A stretch of DNA of 64,000 nt from Moraxella caviae (lineage in GTDB: Bacteria; Pseudomonadota; Gammaproteobacteria; Pseudomonadales; Moraxellaceae): assembly GCF_002014985.1 (NCBI RefSeq), contig NZ_MUXU01000018.1:1-64000 (forward strand), written 5' to 3'. The position numbers and the translations under genes are program-made. How positions within the stretch are numbered: position 1 is the stretch's first letter; every line of letters begins with the position of its first letter. Below, piece after piece: positions 45,517 through 56,088 of the stretch. The notes under the pieces were generated by a model. That model worked only from the letters and a program-made list of their open reading frames with translations. It did no database searches and was not told the origin of the DNA.

Positions 45517-47235
45517 CTATTTAACCATCGGCAAATTTAGCCCATAGTTTTTGGCAGTCTCAATGGCAAGCTCATAGCCTGCGTCAGCATGACGCATGAC
45601 GCCGCTGCCGCAGTCGTTCACCAGCACGTTGGCTAGGCGTTTGGCGGCTTCGTCTGTGCCGTCCGCCACAATCACCATGCCAGAATGCTGGCTGTAGCCC
45701 ATGCCCACGCCACCGCCATGGTGTAGCGACACCCATGTTGCACCGCCTGCGACATTTAGCATGCCGTTTAGCAGCGCCCAATCTGACACGGCATCCGTGC
45801 CGTCTTTCATGCTTTCGGTTTCACGGTTAGGGCTTGCCACTGAGCCTGTGTCTAGGTGGTCGCGCCCAATAACGATAGGTCCTTTTAGTTCGCCATTTTT
45901 AACCATTTCATTAAAGGCAAGACCTGCTTTATCGCGCTCGCCAAGTCCAAGCCAGCAAATGCGTGCAGGCAAGCCTTGAAAATGAATGCGATCTTTTGCC
46001 ATGTCAAGCCAGTTATGAACGTGCGTGTTGTCAGGAAACAGCTCTTTGATTTTTTGGTCGGTTTTGTAAATGTCTTCTGGATCGCCAGATAATGCCACCC
46101 AGCGAAACGGTCCTTTGCCTTGACAAAACAGCGGACGAATATAAGCAGGCACAAATCCCGGGAAATCAAAGGCGTTTTTCACCCCTTCATCAAAAGCCAC
46201 TTGACGGATATTGTTGCCATAGTCAGTCGCAGGAATGCCCATGTCGGTAAAGTCAAGCATGGCCTGCACATGCACCGCGCACGACTGAGCGGCGGCTTTT
46301 TTAAGTGTGTCGTGCTGAGCGGGATCGGCAGCGGCAGCTTTCCATTGTTCTACCGTCCAGCCCATCGGCAGATAGCCGTTAATCAAATCATGCGCAGACG
46401 TTTGGTCGGTTACTAAATCAGGCTTAATTTCGCCATTTTTGGCACGTTTTACCATTTCTGGCAAAATTTCAGCGGCGTTGCCAAGCAGGGCAATGGATAC
46501 CGCTTCGCCTTTGGCGGTGTGTTCTTTGATAAGCTCGTAAGCATGATCAAGGTCTTGTGCTTGCTTATCTACATAGCCTGTGCGCAGACGAAAATCAATG
46601 CTGGACTGCTGGCATTCGATATTTAGCGACACTGCGCCTGCAAAAGTTGCCGCCAAAGGCTGTGCGCCACCCATGCCGCCAAGTCCTGCGGTCAAAATCC
46701 AGCGCCCACGCCAGTTGTCGGTGGATTTGGTCTTGCCATCGCCATAGTGCTGACGACCTGCTTCGGCAAAGGTCTCGTACGTTCCTTGTACAATGCCTTG
46801 TGTGCCGATATAAATCCAGCTGCCTGCGGTCATCTGTCCGTACATGAACAAATCTTTGCGGTCAAGCTCGTTAAAATGCTCCCATGTTGCCCATTTCGGC
46901 ACTAGGTTTGAGTTGGCAATCAGCACGCGTGGGGCGTTTTCGTGGGTGTTAAAAATACCCACAGGTTTGCCTGATTGGACAAGTAGAGTTTGGTTATTTT
47001 CAAGGGTTTTTAGACTCTCTAAAATCTTGTCATAGCACTCCCAATTACGAGCAGCACGCCCAATGCCGCCATACACCACAAGGCTTTGGGGATTTTCGGC
47101 AACATCTGGGTGAAGGTTGTTTTGAATCATGCGATAAGGCGCTTCGGTCAGCCAGCTTTTGCAAGTCAGCTCCGTGCCTGTGGGGGCTTTGATGATACGG
47201 GTGGTATCGGTGCGGTTTGGGGTGGTCAGTGTCAT
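45517..47235 (-). CDS. hutU: Urocanate hydratase
   Basis: A 572-residue NAD+-dependent enzyme, slightly above the usual 555-560. It converts urocanate to 4-imidazolone-5-propionate. The NAD-binding [22 protein letters not shown] region, [15 protein letters not shown], and the catalytic [19 protein letters not shown]ys are present. AAGGAGCG precedes ATG 47235. It is the first gene of the cluster behind the operator/promoter at 47286-47302. Confidence 0.97.
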   Translation of the reverse strand: MTLTTPNRTDTTRIIKAPTGTELTCKSWLTEAPYRMIQNNLHPDVAENPQSLVVYGGIGRAARNWECYDKILESLKTLENNQTLLVQSGKPVGIFNTHENAPRVLIANSNLVPKWATWEHFNELDRKDLFMYGQMTAGSWIYIGTQGIVQGTYETFAEAGRQHYGDGKTKSTDNWRGRWILTAGLGGMGGAQPLAATFAGAVSLNIECQQSSIDFRLRTGYVDKQAQDLDHAYELIKEHTAKGEAVSIALLGNAAEILPEMVKRAKNGEIKPDLVTDQTSAHDLINGYLPMGWTVEQWKAAAADPAQHDTLKKAAAQSCAVHVQAMLDFTDMGIPATDYGNNIRQVAFDEGVKNAFDFPGFVPAYIRPLFCQGKGPFRWVALSGDPEDIYKTDQKIKELFPDNTHVHNWLDMAKDRIHFQGLPARICWLGLGERDKAGLAFNEMVKNGELKGPIVIGRDHLDTGSVASPNRETESMKDGTDAVSDWALLNGMLNVAGGATWVSLHHGGGVGMGYSQHSGMVIVADGTDEAAKRLANVLVNDCGSGVMRHADAGYELAIETAKNYGLNLPMVK

Positions 47236-47629
47236 AAAACGCTCCTTGTGTGAAAGATGATCTTGCGTTGCGCAAGTCGGTGAAGTTGTATAGACAAATA
47301 TACTCTAGCAAAAAACCAAATTAAGCGCAAGCACTTTTTTAAAAAATCAACGAGAATTTTGTAAACGTATATTCGCTGGGTGAAAATCGTTATGATTGCT
47401 GTGAGAATTGTTTTGATGATGGGTGAGTTGCCAGAAGTGAAAGTATTGCAAGCGGTGAGAGTGGTGGGTTTAGATTGCTGATTTTGATTATTGAGTGGCT
47501 AAGTCAATGTGGATAGCAAAGATGATGCTGAGCGATGGGCGGTGTGATGTTGGTGGTTTGGGCGGTGTTAGCTGAAAGGTTTTGGCAAATGATTTGCTGC
47601 CAACAAATTACACCGTTTAAGCCCAAACC
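47236..47629. other. Gene-free region upstream of hutU
   Basis: About 394 bp between hutU and the phosphopantetheinyl transferase gene. The part next to hutU holds the hut promoter and operator. The remaining part toward 47629 shows no gene and no clear signal, apart from AT-rich stretches. Confidence 0.6.
47286..47302 (-). promoter_or_regulatory. HutC-like operator abutting the hutU -10 box
   Basis: TTGTATAGACAA at 47286-47297 is an inverted repeat (TTGT/ACAA arms). It is close to the TTGTATATACAA-type site of HutC, the GntR-family repressor that responds to urocanate. On the minus strand TATATT at 47297-47302 is a likely -10, so a bound repressor would sit at the transcription start. No hutC gene is within the window. 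Confidence 0.6.
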
Positions 47630-48295
47630 TTACACCCACACCAAATCCCAAAGGGTTTTTTCATCACGATGAGCCACTGCCAGCATGGCGTGATTGACCG
47701 AAAAACAGCGATAATAAAACCGCCCAATGCGTGCGTGCTGGGCAAATCCCGCCATGTCATCAGCCGCTGCGTGCGTGTTAAGCTCGCGCAAATTCAGCCG
47801 AATGCCCAAGCCATGCGCTTTTAGCACCGCTTCTTTGGCGCACCAAATCGCAAACCACGCCGCTGCCGTACCGTTCGCTTGCCAGCGTTTGCGCTCGTCA
47901 TCGCTAAATCGGCTGTTTGCCAGTGCCGAAAAATTCACCGCACGGTCTAAATCTTCCACGTCCACGCCCACGCCTGCGCCCAGATTTGCGCCTAAATCTG
48001 GTTTGGCGTTGTAAAATTGTGTGTTTTTTAAGGGGGTTTGAGCATCAAAACCAAAGGCGAGCGCATAGTTTTTTTGACTGTGCGAATGATTAAAATGCAG
48101 CGGCGCATTGGCACAAACAGGCTTGCCGTGATTGCTGCGCATGATGACGGGTGCTGGTAAATTGTGCGCACGGCACGCCAAAGACAGCACCGCCAGACGA
48201 TGTGCGCCAAGTGCGGTTCTGTCATCTTGCGTTAGGCGAGATTGTGTGCGGTTTGGCAGCAGCACGGCGGTGGGGCGATGGTGTAGGTAAATCAT
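47630..48295 (-). CDS. 4'-phosphopantetheinyl transferase (Sfp-like)
   Basis: A 221-residue enzyme of the Sfp/EntD superfamily, which loads the CoA-derived pantetheine arm onto carrier proteins. The Mg-binding GVGVDVEDLDR near residue 108-118 and the WCAKEAVLKAHG motif near 149 are intact, as is the upstream HFNHSHS. No clear ribosome site precedes ATG 48295. There is no siderophore synthetase or NRPS in the window, so its target may be the fatty-acid ACP. It is separate from the hut genes by function. Confidence 0.87.
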   Translation of the reverse strand: MIYLHHRPTAVLLPNRTQSRLTQDDRTALGAHRLAVLSLACRAHNLPAPVIMRSNHGKPVCANAPLHFNHSHSQKNYALAFGFDAQTPLKNTQFYNAKPDLGANLGAGVGVDVEDLDRAVNFSALANSRFSDDERKRWQANGTAAAWFAIWCAKEAVLKAHGLGIRLNLRELNTHAAADDMAGFAQHARIGRFYYRCFSVNHAMLAVAHRDEKTLWDLVWV

Positions 48296-48510
48296 GGTGA
48301 TGGCGATTTAAAAGTTGTGTTGGTAAAAAAGTTGCGCTGGCAGTATTTGGCAGGTTTGCACATTGTAGCACAAAGATGGGCGCGCGGTGGGTGTAAAGGT
48401 GTTGGGTTTTTTATGTGTGGTTTGCTAAGATAGTCAAAATCAAGTTTTGTCAAAGAGCCATCAAGCGATTGATGAGCGCAAGAAAAACATCAGACATATA
48501 GGGAAGTGAG

Positions 48511-49425
48511 ATGAAAATTAACAGTAAAAACATCACCTTGCGCCAGCTTCGAGCGTTTTTGGCGGTGGCGGATTCTGGCAGTTTTACGCAGGCGGCAGAT
48601 GATTTGCACATATCGCAATCCACGCTGAGCGGTTTGATTAAAGAGCTAGAAAAGGTGCTGGCGGTGAAGTTATTTGATCGGACGACCAGACAGCTGTCGC
48701 TTTCAGCCATTGGTGTGCAGTTATATCCTTTGGCAAGCCGAGTGTTGCATGATTTAGAAGCGATGACCAATGAGCTAAATCATCTAAAAGCACTGGAAAA
48801 AGGCGTGGTGCGCATTGCGGCAAGTCAGCAGTTGGCGGCGGCGATTTTACCGCAAGTGATGGCGGATTTTGAAGCTTTGTATCCAAATATTGATGTGTTG
48901 ATTGAAGATTGTGCGGTAGAAGATGTGATTGGGCTGGTTGGTGCAGGTGTGGTGGATTTTGGCATTGGTCCTGCGCGTGATGTGGGTCAGGGTATTATGC
49001 GTGAGTTGTTGCTGAATTTGCCGTTTTATGTTGCCATGCCACAGACTCATCCGCTGGCTGCCAAGACGCAAGTGGCATGGAGCGATTTGCGCCATGAAAA
49101 ATTGATTGTGCTGACGGGTTCGTTTTCGGATATGCTGGCGGCTGAGTTGCCAGATGAAATGGCGGCAATGATTAAAAATGCGGCGCACCGTGTGAATTTT
49201 ATGACCACGGCTTTTGCGATGGCGAGCAAAAATTTGGGACTGACGTTTTGTTTGCCATATTCTCAGGCACGCATTAAGCAAAATGGTCTGCAAATGCGTC
49301 CGCTCATCAATCCGCAAATTTCTCGCTCGTCTTATTTGTATCGTCAAAGTGGGCGCGTGCAAACTGACGCTGCCAGACGCTTTTATGGTGTGCTGTGTGA
49401 GCAGCTGTCAAAGGCTCAGTGGTGA
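48511..49425 (+). CDS. LysR-family transcriptional regulator
   Basis: A 304-residue LysR protein, standard length. The winged HTH is near residues 8-65: LRQLRAFLAVADSGSFTQAA and LHISQSTLSGLIKELE. The effector domain runs from about 90 to the end. AAGTGAG precedes ATG 48511. LysR proteins usually control an adjacent divergent gene; that would be the phosphopantetheinyl transferase gene or, further away, hutU. A role is not evident. Confidence 0.9.
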   Translation: MKINSKNITLRQLRAFLAVADSGSFTQAADDLHISQSTLSGLIKELEKVLAVKLFDRTTRQLSLSAIGVQLYPLASRVLHDLEAMTNELNHLKALEKGVVRIAASQQLAAAILPQVMADFEALYPNIDVLIEDCAVEDVIGLVGAGVVDFGIGPARDVGQGIMRELLLNLPFYVAMPQTHPLAAKTQVAWSDLRHEKLIVLTGSFSDMLAAELPDEMAAMIKNAAHRVNFMTTAFAMASKNLGLTFCLPYSQARIKQNGLQMRPLINPQISRSSYLYRQSGRVQTDAARRFYGVLCEQLSKAQW

Positions 49426-49540
49426 TGGGTGTTAATATCGTTTGGCGTTTACCATTGAGACATTGCCTGCGTCTTTGTGCTTGCTTTGCTGATTTTGTCT
49501 TAAACGATATTGATTAACTGGTATTGCAAATATTGCAAAA

Positions 49541-49569
49541 AAACCAAACCCCGCAGGATTTGGCTTTTT
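49541..49569. terminator. Bidirectional terminator between the LysR gene and gatB
   Basis: CCAAA at 49544-49548 pairs with TTTGG at 49559-49563. A runs lie before it and T runs after it, so it can terminate both convergent genes. The stem is short. Confidence 0.6.
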
Positions 49570-49580
49570 TCTTTCCCATC

Positions 49581-51050
49581 TTATCCAATCATCTCTTTTA
49601 ACATCTGATTGACTTGTGCAGGATTTGCCTTGCCGCGGCTGGCCTTCATCACTTGTCCGACCAGTCCATTGAAGGCTTTTTCCTTGCCGCCTTTGTACTC
49701 GTCCACCATCGCTTGGTTGTTGTCCAGCACTTCTTGAATGATGGCTTTGATTGCGCCTGTGTCGGTCTCTTGTTTCAGGCCTTTTTCGGCAATGATATCA
49801 TCGGCAGTTTTGCCGCTTTCCCACATAAAGCCAAACACTTCTTTGGCGATTTTACCGCTGATGGTGTTGTCCGTGATGCGCAAAATCATGCCGCCCAAAA
49901 GCTCAGCTGTGATAGGCGATTGAGTGATGACAAGCTCGTTTTTGTTCAGCGCACCAGACAGCTCGCCCATCACCCAGTTGGCGGCGATTTTGGCGTTTGG
50001 CTTGCCGACAATTTCTACCACTTTTTCAAAGTATTCAGACAATTCACGGCTGCCATTTAGTACGTTGGCGTCATAGGTAGAAAGCCCCAACTCATTGATA
50101 AATCGCTCTTTTTTGGCTTGTGGCAACTCTGGCATCTCGGCTTTCACCTTAGCAAGCGTCTCTTCAGAGATAACCACAGGCAGCAAATCTGGGTCAGGGA
50201 AATAGCGATAATCGTTGGCTTCTTCTTTGGTGCGCATGGCGCGAGTTTCATCACGCTCAGGGTCATACAGGCGTGTGGCTTGCACGATTTTACCGCCATC
50301 TTCAATGACGTCAATCTGACGCTCAATTTCCGATTTAATCGCACGCTCAATAAAGCGGAACGAGTTCAGGTTTTTTAGCTCGCAGCGTGTGCCAAATGGC
50401 GTGTTCGGCTTATGCACTGAGATGTTGATGTCGGCACGGAAGCTGCCTTCTGCCATGATGGCGTCTGAAATACCAAGCCACGTTACCAGTTCGTGAATGG
50501 TCTTAACGTACGCCACCGCTTCATTTACCGAGCGCATATCAGGCTCAGAGACGATTTCAATCAGCGGTGTGCCAGCACGGTTCAAGTCCACGCCCGTCAT
50601 CTGCGGCAATGCATCATGCACGCTTTTGCCAGCGTCTTCTTCTAGGTGAGCGCGCGTGATGCCAATGCGCTTGGTGTATTCGTCTTTTTGCCCTGCGTTC
50701 ACCAAAATGTCAATGTAGCCTTTACCTACGATGGGGTTTGCCATTTGGGTGATTTGGTAGCCTTTTGGCAAATCGGGGTAAAAGTAGTTTTTGCGGTCAA
50801 AGGTGTTGTACATGCCAAGCTCGGCATTCACGCCCAAGCCAAATTTCAGCGCACGTTCAATCACGCCCTCGTTTAACACTGGTAATGCGCCCGGAAAACC
50901 CAAATCCACGATGGTGGCTGATGTGTTTGGGTCTTGCCCAAAACTTGTGGGCGCGTTTGAAAAGATTTTGCTGTTTGTGTTTAATTGGCAATGAATCTCA
51001 ATGCCGATGATGACTTCGTAGCCGTCAATTAAAGGGGCTTGTTGGGTCAT
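49581..51050 (-). CDS. gatB: Asp-tRNA(Asn)/Glu-tRNA(Gln) amidotransferase subunit B
   Basis: A 489-residue subunit that binds mischarged tRNA and activates its Glu or Asp side chain with ATP. The [10 protein letters not shown] start, the [17 protein letters not shown] segment, and the C-terminal helical Yqey domain from about residue 380 match the family. ATG 51050 is 3 bp past the stop of a small ORF that separates it from gatA. Confidence 0.97.
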   Translation of the reverse strand: MTQQAPLIDGYEVIIGIEIHCQLNTNSKIFSNAPTSFGQDPNTSATIVDLGFPGALPVLNEGVIERALKFGLGVNAELGMYNTFDRKNYFYPDLPKGYQITQMANPIVGKGYIDILVNAGQKDEYTKRIGITRAHLEEDAGKSVHDALPQMTGVDLNRAGTPLIEIVSEPDMRSVNEAVAYVKTIHELVTWLGISDAIMAEGSFRADINISVHKPNTPFGTRCELKNLNSFRFIERAIKSEIERQIDVIEDGGKIVQATRLYDPERDETRAMRTKEEANDYRYFPDPDLLPVVISEETLAKVKAEMPELPQAKKERFINELGLSTYDANVLNGSRELSEYFEKVVEIVGKPNAKIAANWVMGELSGALNKNELVITQSPITAELLGGMILRITDNTISGKIAKEVFGFMWESGKTADDIIAEKGLKQETDTGAIKAIIQEVLDNNQAMVDEYKGGKEKAFNGLVGQVMKASRGKANPAQVNQMLKEMIG

Positions 51051-51053
51051 GTT

Positions 51054-51311
51054 TTATCCTAAATTTGATGTTTGGTTGAATTTTGCGGTGTATTTATTGA
51101 TGATGTTTGCGATGATTGGCTTAAAATCTGCAGGCAAGCCGTCAGCAAAATCACGAGCGGTTAGGCTGTCGTGGCTTTGGCAAAAATCCACCAAAGCCGT
51201 GAGTGCTTCTGCGCAAAAATCGCTGATGTTATTTTCGCCAATCATGCTGATGGCGTCTTGATAAACGTCATCATCAATCTCTACGCTCAATGTGCAAGTA
51301 CTATCCGTCAT
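51054..51311 (-). CDS. Small protein of unknown function between gatA and gatB
   Basis: An 85-residue acidic protein that I do not recognise. It begins MTDSTCTLSVEIDDDVYQDAI, a beta-strand then helix pattern that could suit a ribbon-helix-helix or antitoxin-like fold. The middle (ENNISDFCAEALTALVDFC) is helical, and the tail has TAKFNQTSNLG. It fills the space between gatA and gatB with 3 bp to gatB and 14 bp to gatA, so it is translated within the gat operon. It could be a gat-linked accessory factor or a stray antitoxin. No partner gene was found. Confidence 0.6.
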   Translation of the reverse strand: MTDSTCTLSVEIDDDVYQDAISMIGENNISDFCAEALTALVDFCQSHDSLTARDFADGLPADFKPIIANIINKYTAKFNQTSNLG

Positions 51312-51325
51312 TTGGCTTTATCCAA

Positions 51326-52810
51326 TCAGTCTTTCGCCAACTCTGGCTTTGCTTGATGAAAATCCGTATTCGCTTGATAAACGTGCGCAGTGGTCAAAAG
51401 CTCGCTTTCTGCCCAGTGTTTACCGATGAGCTGCAAGCCCACTGGCAAGCCGTTTGCCATGCCAACAGGGTGCGACAAAGCAGGCAAGCCCGCCAAGTTT
51501 ACGCCAATGGTGTACACGTCGCCCAGATAAATGCTCGCAGGGTCAAGGCTTTCGCCCAGCTTGTAAGCAGGCGTAGGTGCGGTTGGACTTGCGATGATAT
51601 CGCATTTTTCAAAGGCTTTTAGGAAATCTTCCACGATGAGGCGGCGCACTTTTTGTGCCTTGATGTAGTACGCATCAAAGTAGCCTGCCGACAGGGCGTA
51701 CGTTCCCATGATGATACGGCGCTTGACTTCTTCGCCAAAGCCTTCTGAGCGGCTGCGAGTGTACAGGTCAGCCAAATCTTTAGGATTTTCGCAGCGATAG
51801 CCAAAACGCACGCCATCAAAGCGTGATAGGTTTGAGCTGGCTTCGGCTGGGGCGAGCAGATAATAAGTCGCAAGGGTGATGGCAGGGTCAGTGATGTCTA
51901 CTTCCACAATCTGTGCGCCCAGCTCTTCGTATTTGGCAAGGGCGGCGCGGATTGATTTTTCAACTTCACCGTCAAGTCCTGCGCCAAAATACGCCTTCGC
52001 CACGCCGATTTTTTTGCCCGCCAATGGTTTGTCGCTGGTGGTGTCGGCTGCCAAGATGTCTGCCACTAGGCTGTCGGTTGGGCGATTGATGGACGTGGCG
52101 TCTTTGTTGTCGTAGCCTGTCATCGGCTCAAGTAAATAGGCGCAGTCTAGGGCGGTTTTACCGAAAGTGCCTGCTTGGTCAAGGCTTGACGCATAGGCAA
52201 TCATGCCGTAGCGAGACACACGTCCGTAGGTGGGCTTGATGCCTGTTACGCCACAAAATGACGCAGGCTGACGGATTGAGCCGCCTGTGTCTGAGCCTGT
52301 CGCCACAGGGATAAAGCCGCTTGCCACTGCCGCCGCTGAGCCGCCTGATGAGCCGCCCGGCACGCGCGTAGTATCCCAAGGGTTATGCACAGCGCCATAG
52401 TAGGATTTTTCGTTGTCCGAACCCATGGCAAATTCGTCCATGTTCAGCTTGCCTAGGCTTACAAAGCCGGCGCTTGCGATGTTTTCCACCACGGTGGCGT
52501 TATAAGGCGAGACGAAATTGTGCAGCATTTTTGAGCCGCAAGTGGTCAGTACGCCTTTGGTGCAAAGGTTGTCTTTATGCGCCATCGGCACGCCAAGCAA
52601 AGGGCGAGCATCGCCATCGGCACGCAGTTTGTCGGCGGTTTTGGCGTGGGCGATGGCGTTGTCAAAATCACGGGTGATAAAGCTGTTGATTTGTCCGTCC
52701 AGCTTGTCAATGCGGCCGATAAAATGTTCGGTCAATTCGTGGCTGCTGAATGATTTGTTTGCCAAGCCTTGTACGATGTCGTGAACGGATAAATGGTGAA
52801 ACTGAGTCAT
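51326..52810 (-). CDS. gatA: Asp-tRNA(Asn)/Glu-tRNA(Gln) amidotransferase subunit A
   Basis: A 494-residue amidase that releases ammonia from glutamine for the GatCAB complex. The amidase signature [21 protein letters not shown] is clear, with the Ser-cisSer-Lys triad supplied by [18 protein letters not shown] and the Lys in MAHKDN near 78-83. ATG 52810 follows AGGAAATTTT; the frame extends to 52852. Use of GatCAB means this organism forms Gln-tRNA or Asn-tRNA by transamidation. Confidence 0.97.
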   Translation of the reverse strand: MTQFHHLSVHDIVQGLANKSFSSHELTEHFIGRIDKLDGQINSFITRDFDNAIAHAKTADKLRADGDARPLLGVPMAHKDNLCTKGVLTTCGSKMLHNFVSPYNATVVENIASAGFVSLGKLNMDEFAMGSDNEKSYYGAVHNPWDTTRVPGGSSGGSAAAVASGFIPVATGSDTGGSIRQPASFCGVTGIKPTYGRVSRYGMIAYASSLDQAGTFGKTALDCAYLLEPMTGYDNKDATSINRPTDSLVADILAADTTSDKPLAGKKIGVAKAYFGAGLDGEVEKSIRAALAKYEELGAQIVEVDITDPAITLATYYLLAPAEASSNLSRFDGVRFGYRCENPKDLADLYTRSRSEGFGEEVKRRIIMGTYALSAGYFDAYYIKAQKVRRLIVEDFLKAFEKCDIIASPTAPTPAYKLGESLDPASIYLGDVYTIGVNLAGLPALSHPVGMANGLPVGLQLIGKHWAESELLTTAHVYQANTDFHQAKPELAKD

Positions 52811-52844
52811 AAAATTTCCTAATTTTTGTGTTATCAATCGTTTA

Positions 52845-53138
52845 TTATTCAATCACTTGCGGTACAAGGTACAGGCCACCTGCCACATTTGGCGCAACTT
52901 TTTGAAAGCCATCACGGTCAATGTCGGCATTTGGCACATCAGGGCGCAGCGTTTGGCAGGCTTCGTGGATATTGGCAAGCGGCAACACGCCATCGGTGTC
53001 TACTTGTGATAGCGTGTCCATCATCGCCAAAATTTTGCTGATGTCTTTGGCGTAGCTTTCTGCCTGCGCCGTATCCACAGCAAGGCGTGATAAGTTTGCG
53101 GCATTTAGCACGTCGCCACTTGAAATAAGGTCGCTCAT
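52845..53138 (-). CDS. gatC: Asp-tRNA(Asn)/Glu-tRNA(Gln) amidotransferase subunit C
   Basis: A 97-residue bridging subunit that holds GatA and GatB together. [32 protein letters not shown] followed by the LRPD motif (TLRPDVPN) are GatC marks. AAGGAAATCGT precedes ATG 53138. It is the first gene of gatC-gatA-orf-gatB, divergent from maf. The intervening 281 bp shows no further gene. Confidence 0.96.
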   Translation of the reverse strand: MSDLISSGDVLNAANLSRLAVDTAQAESYAKDISKILAMMDTLSQVDTDGVLPLANIHEACQTLRPDVPNADIDRDGFQKVAPNVAGGLYLVPQVIE

Positions 53139-53419
53139 ACGATTTCCTTAAAGTTTCATTCTTAAATTATACGAAAAAGTCTATCAAAATAAACTGCTTA
53201 AAATAGCGTTTTGAAAAATTTGACAAAGATACGCGCATTGTAGCACAACTTACGATTTGACAAAATGGGCAATGCTTAGTATTGTCTTAATAAGCGTGGT
53301 TTGTGGTGGGTTTTATGGGTTTTGCATGAATTTGGCGCAGATTTGCCATCATTTTGATGCCTTTATCCAAGTTATACTGCCCAAACCACGCACGGCAAAT
53401 GACATTAAAAAGGTAAAAT

Positions 53420-54028
53420 ATGACACTGATTTTGGCTTCCACATCGCCCAGACGGCGTGAACTTTTGGCGGCGGCAGGCGTGGCATTTGACACCATGCGT
53501 GCCGACATTGACGAGACGTGGCACACGCATGAGACGGCGGACGAGTACATCGTGCGTATGGTGCTTGGCAAGGCGCAAAAAGCAGCCAAAGCGTGCGATG
53601 GGCGAGCGCTCATCATCACTGCAGACACCATTGGCGTGCTGGATTCTGGCGAAGTGCTGGTAAAGCCTGTGGATAAAGCGGACGCATTTGCCATGTGGGA
53701 TAAGCTGTCTGGGCGTGCGCATAAAATCTGGACGGCAGTGGCGATAAGTTTTGTGCAATCAAGGCAAATCATGGCGCAAAAGCACATTAAAGTTGCCACG
53801 ACCGTGCATTTCACCACGCTCAGCGAAGCGCAAAAAGAGCGCTACTGGGCGACAGGCGAGCCGCTGGATAAAGCAGGCGCGTACGCCATTCAGGGTGGTG
53901 CGATGGCGTGGGTGCGGTCTATTGAAGGCAGTTATACCAATGTAGTGGGCTTGCCGCTGGTGGAAGTGCTGGCATTGATTGATGAATTTGCCAAGGCGCA
54001 TGATTTTCCCCGCTTGCAAATCGCTTGA
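53420..54028 (+). CDS. maf: Maf-family nucleotide pyrophosphatase (YhdE-like)
   Basis: A 202-residue Maf protein that hydrolyses nucleoside triphosphates, thought to clear non-canonical or modified nucleotides (dTTP/UTP-type for YhdE). The ILASTSPRRRELL start with the Ser/Arg triad, the TADTIGV acid residue, KPVDKADA and GAYAIQGGAMAWV are conserved. AAAAGGTAAAAT precedes ATG 53420. The maf-rng order matches E. coli yhdE-rng. Confidence 0.95.
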   Translation: MTLILASTSPRRRELLAAAGVAFDTMRADIDETWHTHETADEYIVRMVLGKAQKAAKACDGRALIITADTIGVLDSGEVLVKPVDKADAFAMWDKLSGRAHKIWTAVAISFVQSRQIMAQKHIKVATTVHFTTLSEAQKERYWATGEPLDKAGAYAIQGGAMAWVRSIEGSYTNVVGLPLVEVLALIDEFAKAHDFPRLQIA

Positions 54029-54189
54029 CGTGCCGATTTTTTAAAATTTAAAAAGACTTATTTGAGCGAAAGTTTGATTGGTTTGTTTAATCGTCATCAT
54101 GAATGTTTGGCGGTTGCGTATTTGTATTTTTTGGCTTACCATGATAAATGAACATTTAACATCGTAAAATCATAAAAATAAGAACAGCC

Positions 54190-55767
54190 ATGTCAGAAGA
54201 AATTTTAATCAATCACTCGCCCATGGAGTCTCGTGTTGCGGTCTTGACAGGCGGCATTACAAGCGAGATTTTCATTGAACGCCAGCAAAAACTTGGCTTG
54301 GTGGGCAATATTTATTTGGGTACGGTGGTGCGTGTTTTGCCGGGAATGCAGGCGGCTTTTGTGGATATTGGGCAATCACGCACGGCATTTTTGCACGTCA
54401 ATGATATGCAAAAACCCAAAAAACCCAGCGACAGCGATGACATTAAGCCTGCGCCTACGCCCATTGCCGAGCTTGGCATGGCAAGCAGTGGGGCGATGGT
54501 GCCGCTGCCTGCCAAAAAAAGCGAAATCATACCTGCCGAGCTGATTCAAAATCGCCTAAGAGAAGGTGAAAAGGTGCTGGTGCAGGTCATCAAAGATGAG
54601 CTTGGCACAAAAGGCGCACGCCTGACGACAAATATTTCATTGCCCAGCCGTTATTTGGTGTATATGCCCACGTCTGATGAATATGTGGGCGTGTCGATGC
54701 GCATTGAAGAGAGCGAAGAGCGGCTGCGATTAAAGCGTGAACTTAGCGCATTTATGCAGCTGGCAAACTTACAAGGCGGTCTGATTGCACGCACTGCCGC
54801 CGAAAAAGTGAGTAACGCCAAGCTAGAAGAAGACATTTATTATCTATTGCAGCTGTGGCGCATGATTACCGCACGCACCGCCGCCGCACGTCTGCGTCCC
54901 AAGCTAAAATCCATGCTGATTTATCAAGAGTTGTCTTTGCCGCTGCGCTGCTTGCGAGATTTGGTGAACGAAAAAACCGCCAAAATTTTGATTGACGATG
55001 AAAACGTGTACCATGAAGTGCTGGATTTTGCGCGTGAATTTGTGCCAAGCGTTGCACCTGTCATCACGCAGTATTCAGGCGATGTGCCGCTGTTTGATTT
55101 GTATCGTGTTGAAGAAGATTTACAAAATGCCCTAAAACGGCGCGTGGATTTAAAATCTGGCGGTTATTTGATTATTGACCAAACCGAAGCGATGACCACC
55201 ATTGATGTCAATACAGGCTCATTTGTGGGCTTGCGTTCGCTAGAAGACACGGTGTATAAGACCAACCTAGAAGCTGCGCACGCCATCGCTCATCAGATTC
55301 GCCTGCGTAATTTGGGCGGCATCATCATTCTTGATTTTATTGACATGAACGAGCCTGAGCATAAGGCGGACGTGCTTGCCATGTTGCAAGAGCAGCTGGC
55401 GCTTGATCACGCCAAGACCAGCATCACGCAGGTGAGTGCGCTTGGGCTTGTGGAGATGACCAGAAAACGCACGCGCGAAAGCCTGCCGCAGCAGCTGTGC
55501 GAGCCTTGTCCTGTCTGCGATGGCAAAGGCGTGGTGAAAACAGGCGAGACGGTGTGTTTTGAGATTTTCCGTGAAATCATGCGCCTTGCACGCACTTATG
55601 CTGCGCCCAAGCAGATGACGGTGGTGGCAAGCGCTGCAGTGATTGAGCTGCTTTTGGGTAGTGAAGCGGGTACGGTGGCGGATTTAGAATATTTGATTGG
55701 CAAGGTGCTGCGTTTTGAAATTGAGCCGACTTATCATCAAGAGCAGTACAATATTGTGTTGGATTGA
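54190..55767 (+). CDS. rng: Ribonuclease G
   Basis: A 525-residue RNase E/G endoribonuclease, involved in 16S rRNA 5' maturation and mRNA decay. The S1 domain, GVSMRIEESEER sensor region, catalytic Asp segments LIIDQTEAMTTIDVNTG and IIILDFIDM, and the zinc-link-type CEPCPVCDGKG are present. Compared with E. coli (489) it has an extra loop of about 30 residues (78-115) inside the S1 domain, rich in Pro, Lys, Asp and Ala. It has no RNase E-like C-terminal scaffold, so this is RNase G. The start ATG 54190 has a weak upstream site (AAGAACAGCC). Confidence 0.95.
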   Translation: MSEEILINHSPMESRVAVLTGGITSEIFIERQQKLGLVGNIYLGTVVRVLPGMQAAFVDIGQSRTAFLHVNDMQKPKKPSDSDDIKPAPTPIAELGMASSGAMVPLPAKKSEIIPAELIQNRLREGEKVLVQVIKDELGTKGARLTTNISLPSRYLVYMPTSDEYVGVSMRIEESEERLRLKRELSAFMQLANLQGGLIARTAAEKVSNAKLEEDIYYLLQLWRMITARTAAARLRPKLKSMLIYQELSLPLRCLRDLVNEKTAKILIDDENVYHEVLDFAREFVPSVAPVITQYSGDVPLFDLYRVEEDLQNALKRRVDLKSGGYLIIDQTEAMTTIDVNTGSFVGLRSLEDTVYKTNLEAAHAIAHQIRLRNLGGIIILDFIDMNEPEHKADVLAMLQEQLALDHAKTSITQVSALGLVEMTRKRTRESLPQQLCEPCPVCDGKGVVKTGETVCFEIFREIMRLARTYAAPKQMTVVASAAVIELLLGSEAGTVADLEYLIGKVLRFEIEPTYHQEQYNIVLD

Positions 55768-56054
55768 TGTGCTGGGCTGACATTCTGGATTGGCAAGCGA
55801 GCTGTGTTTTTGCGTAAAATTTTGTGTGCAGTCTTGTCAATTTCACTAAATTTTAGCCAAAATCCAAGCAAAACTTTGCCGATTTTAAGCTAAATTTTTG
55901 ATGAGATTGCATAAAATTTCAGCTATTTTGTAAAGTTTTTATATGTATTTTGTCATTACAAGTTGTGATTGGCGTACGTTAAGAATGCACAAAAACGCTT
56001 TGACAAAACTTAACAAAACTTTTGCAAATTTATGGCGAAAAAACCAAGAAAATA

Positions 56055-56082
56055 CTTGCATTGCGCCAAAAAAAGTGTATAA
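56055..56082 (+). promoter_or_regulatory. Promoter of the S10 ribosomal protein operon
   Basis: TTGCAT at 56055-56060 and a perfect TATAAT at 56077-56082 are 16 bases apart. It gives a leader of about 333 nt before rpsJ. Confidence 0.75.
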
Positions 56083-56088
56083 TAAGCG

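Noticed and set aside
48209..48217. AAGTGCGGT, identical to the Pasteurellaceae DNA uptake core.
   Set aside because: It was noticed only once, inside a coding region, so it is best explained by chance.
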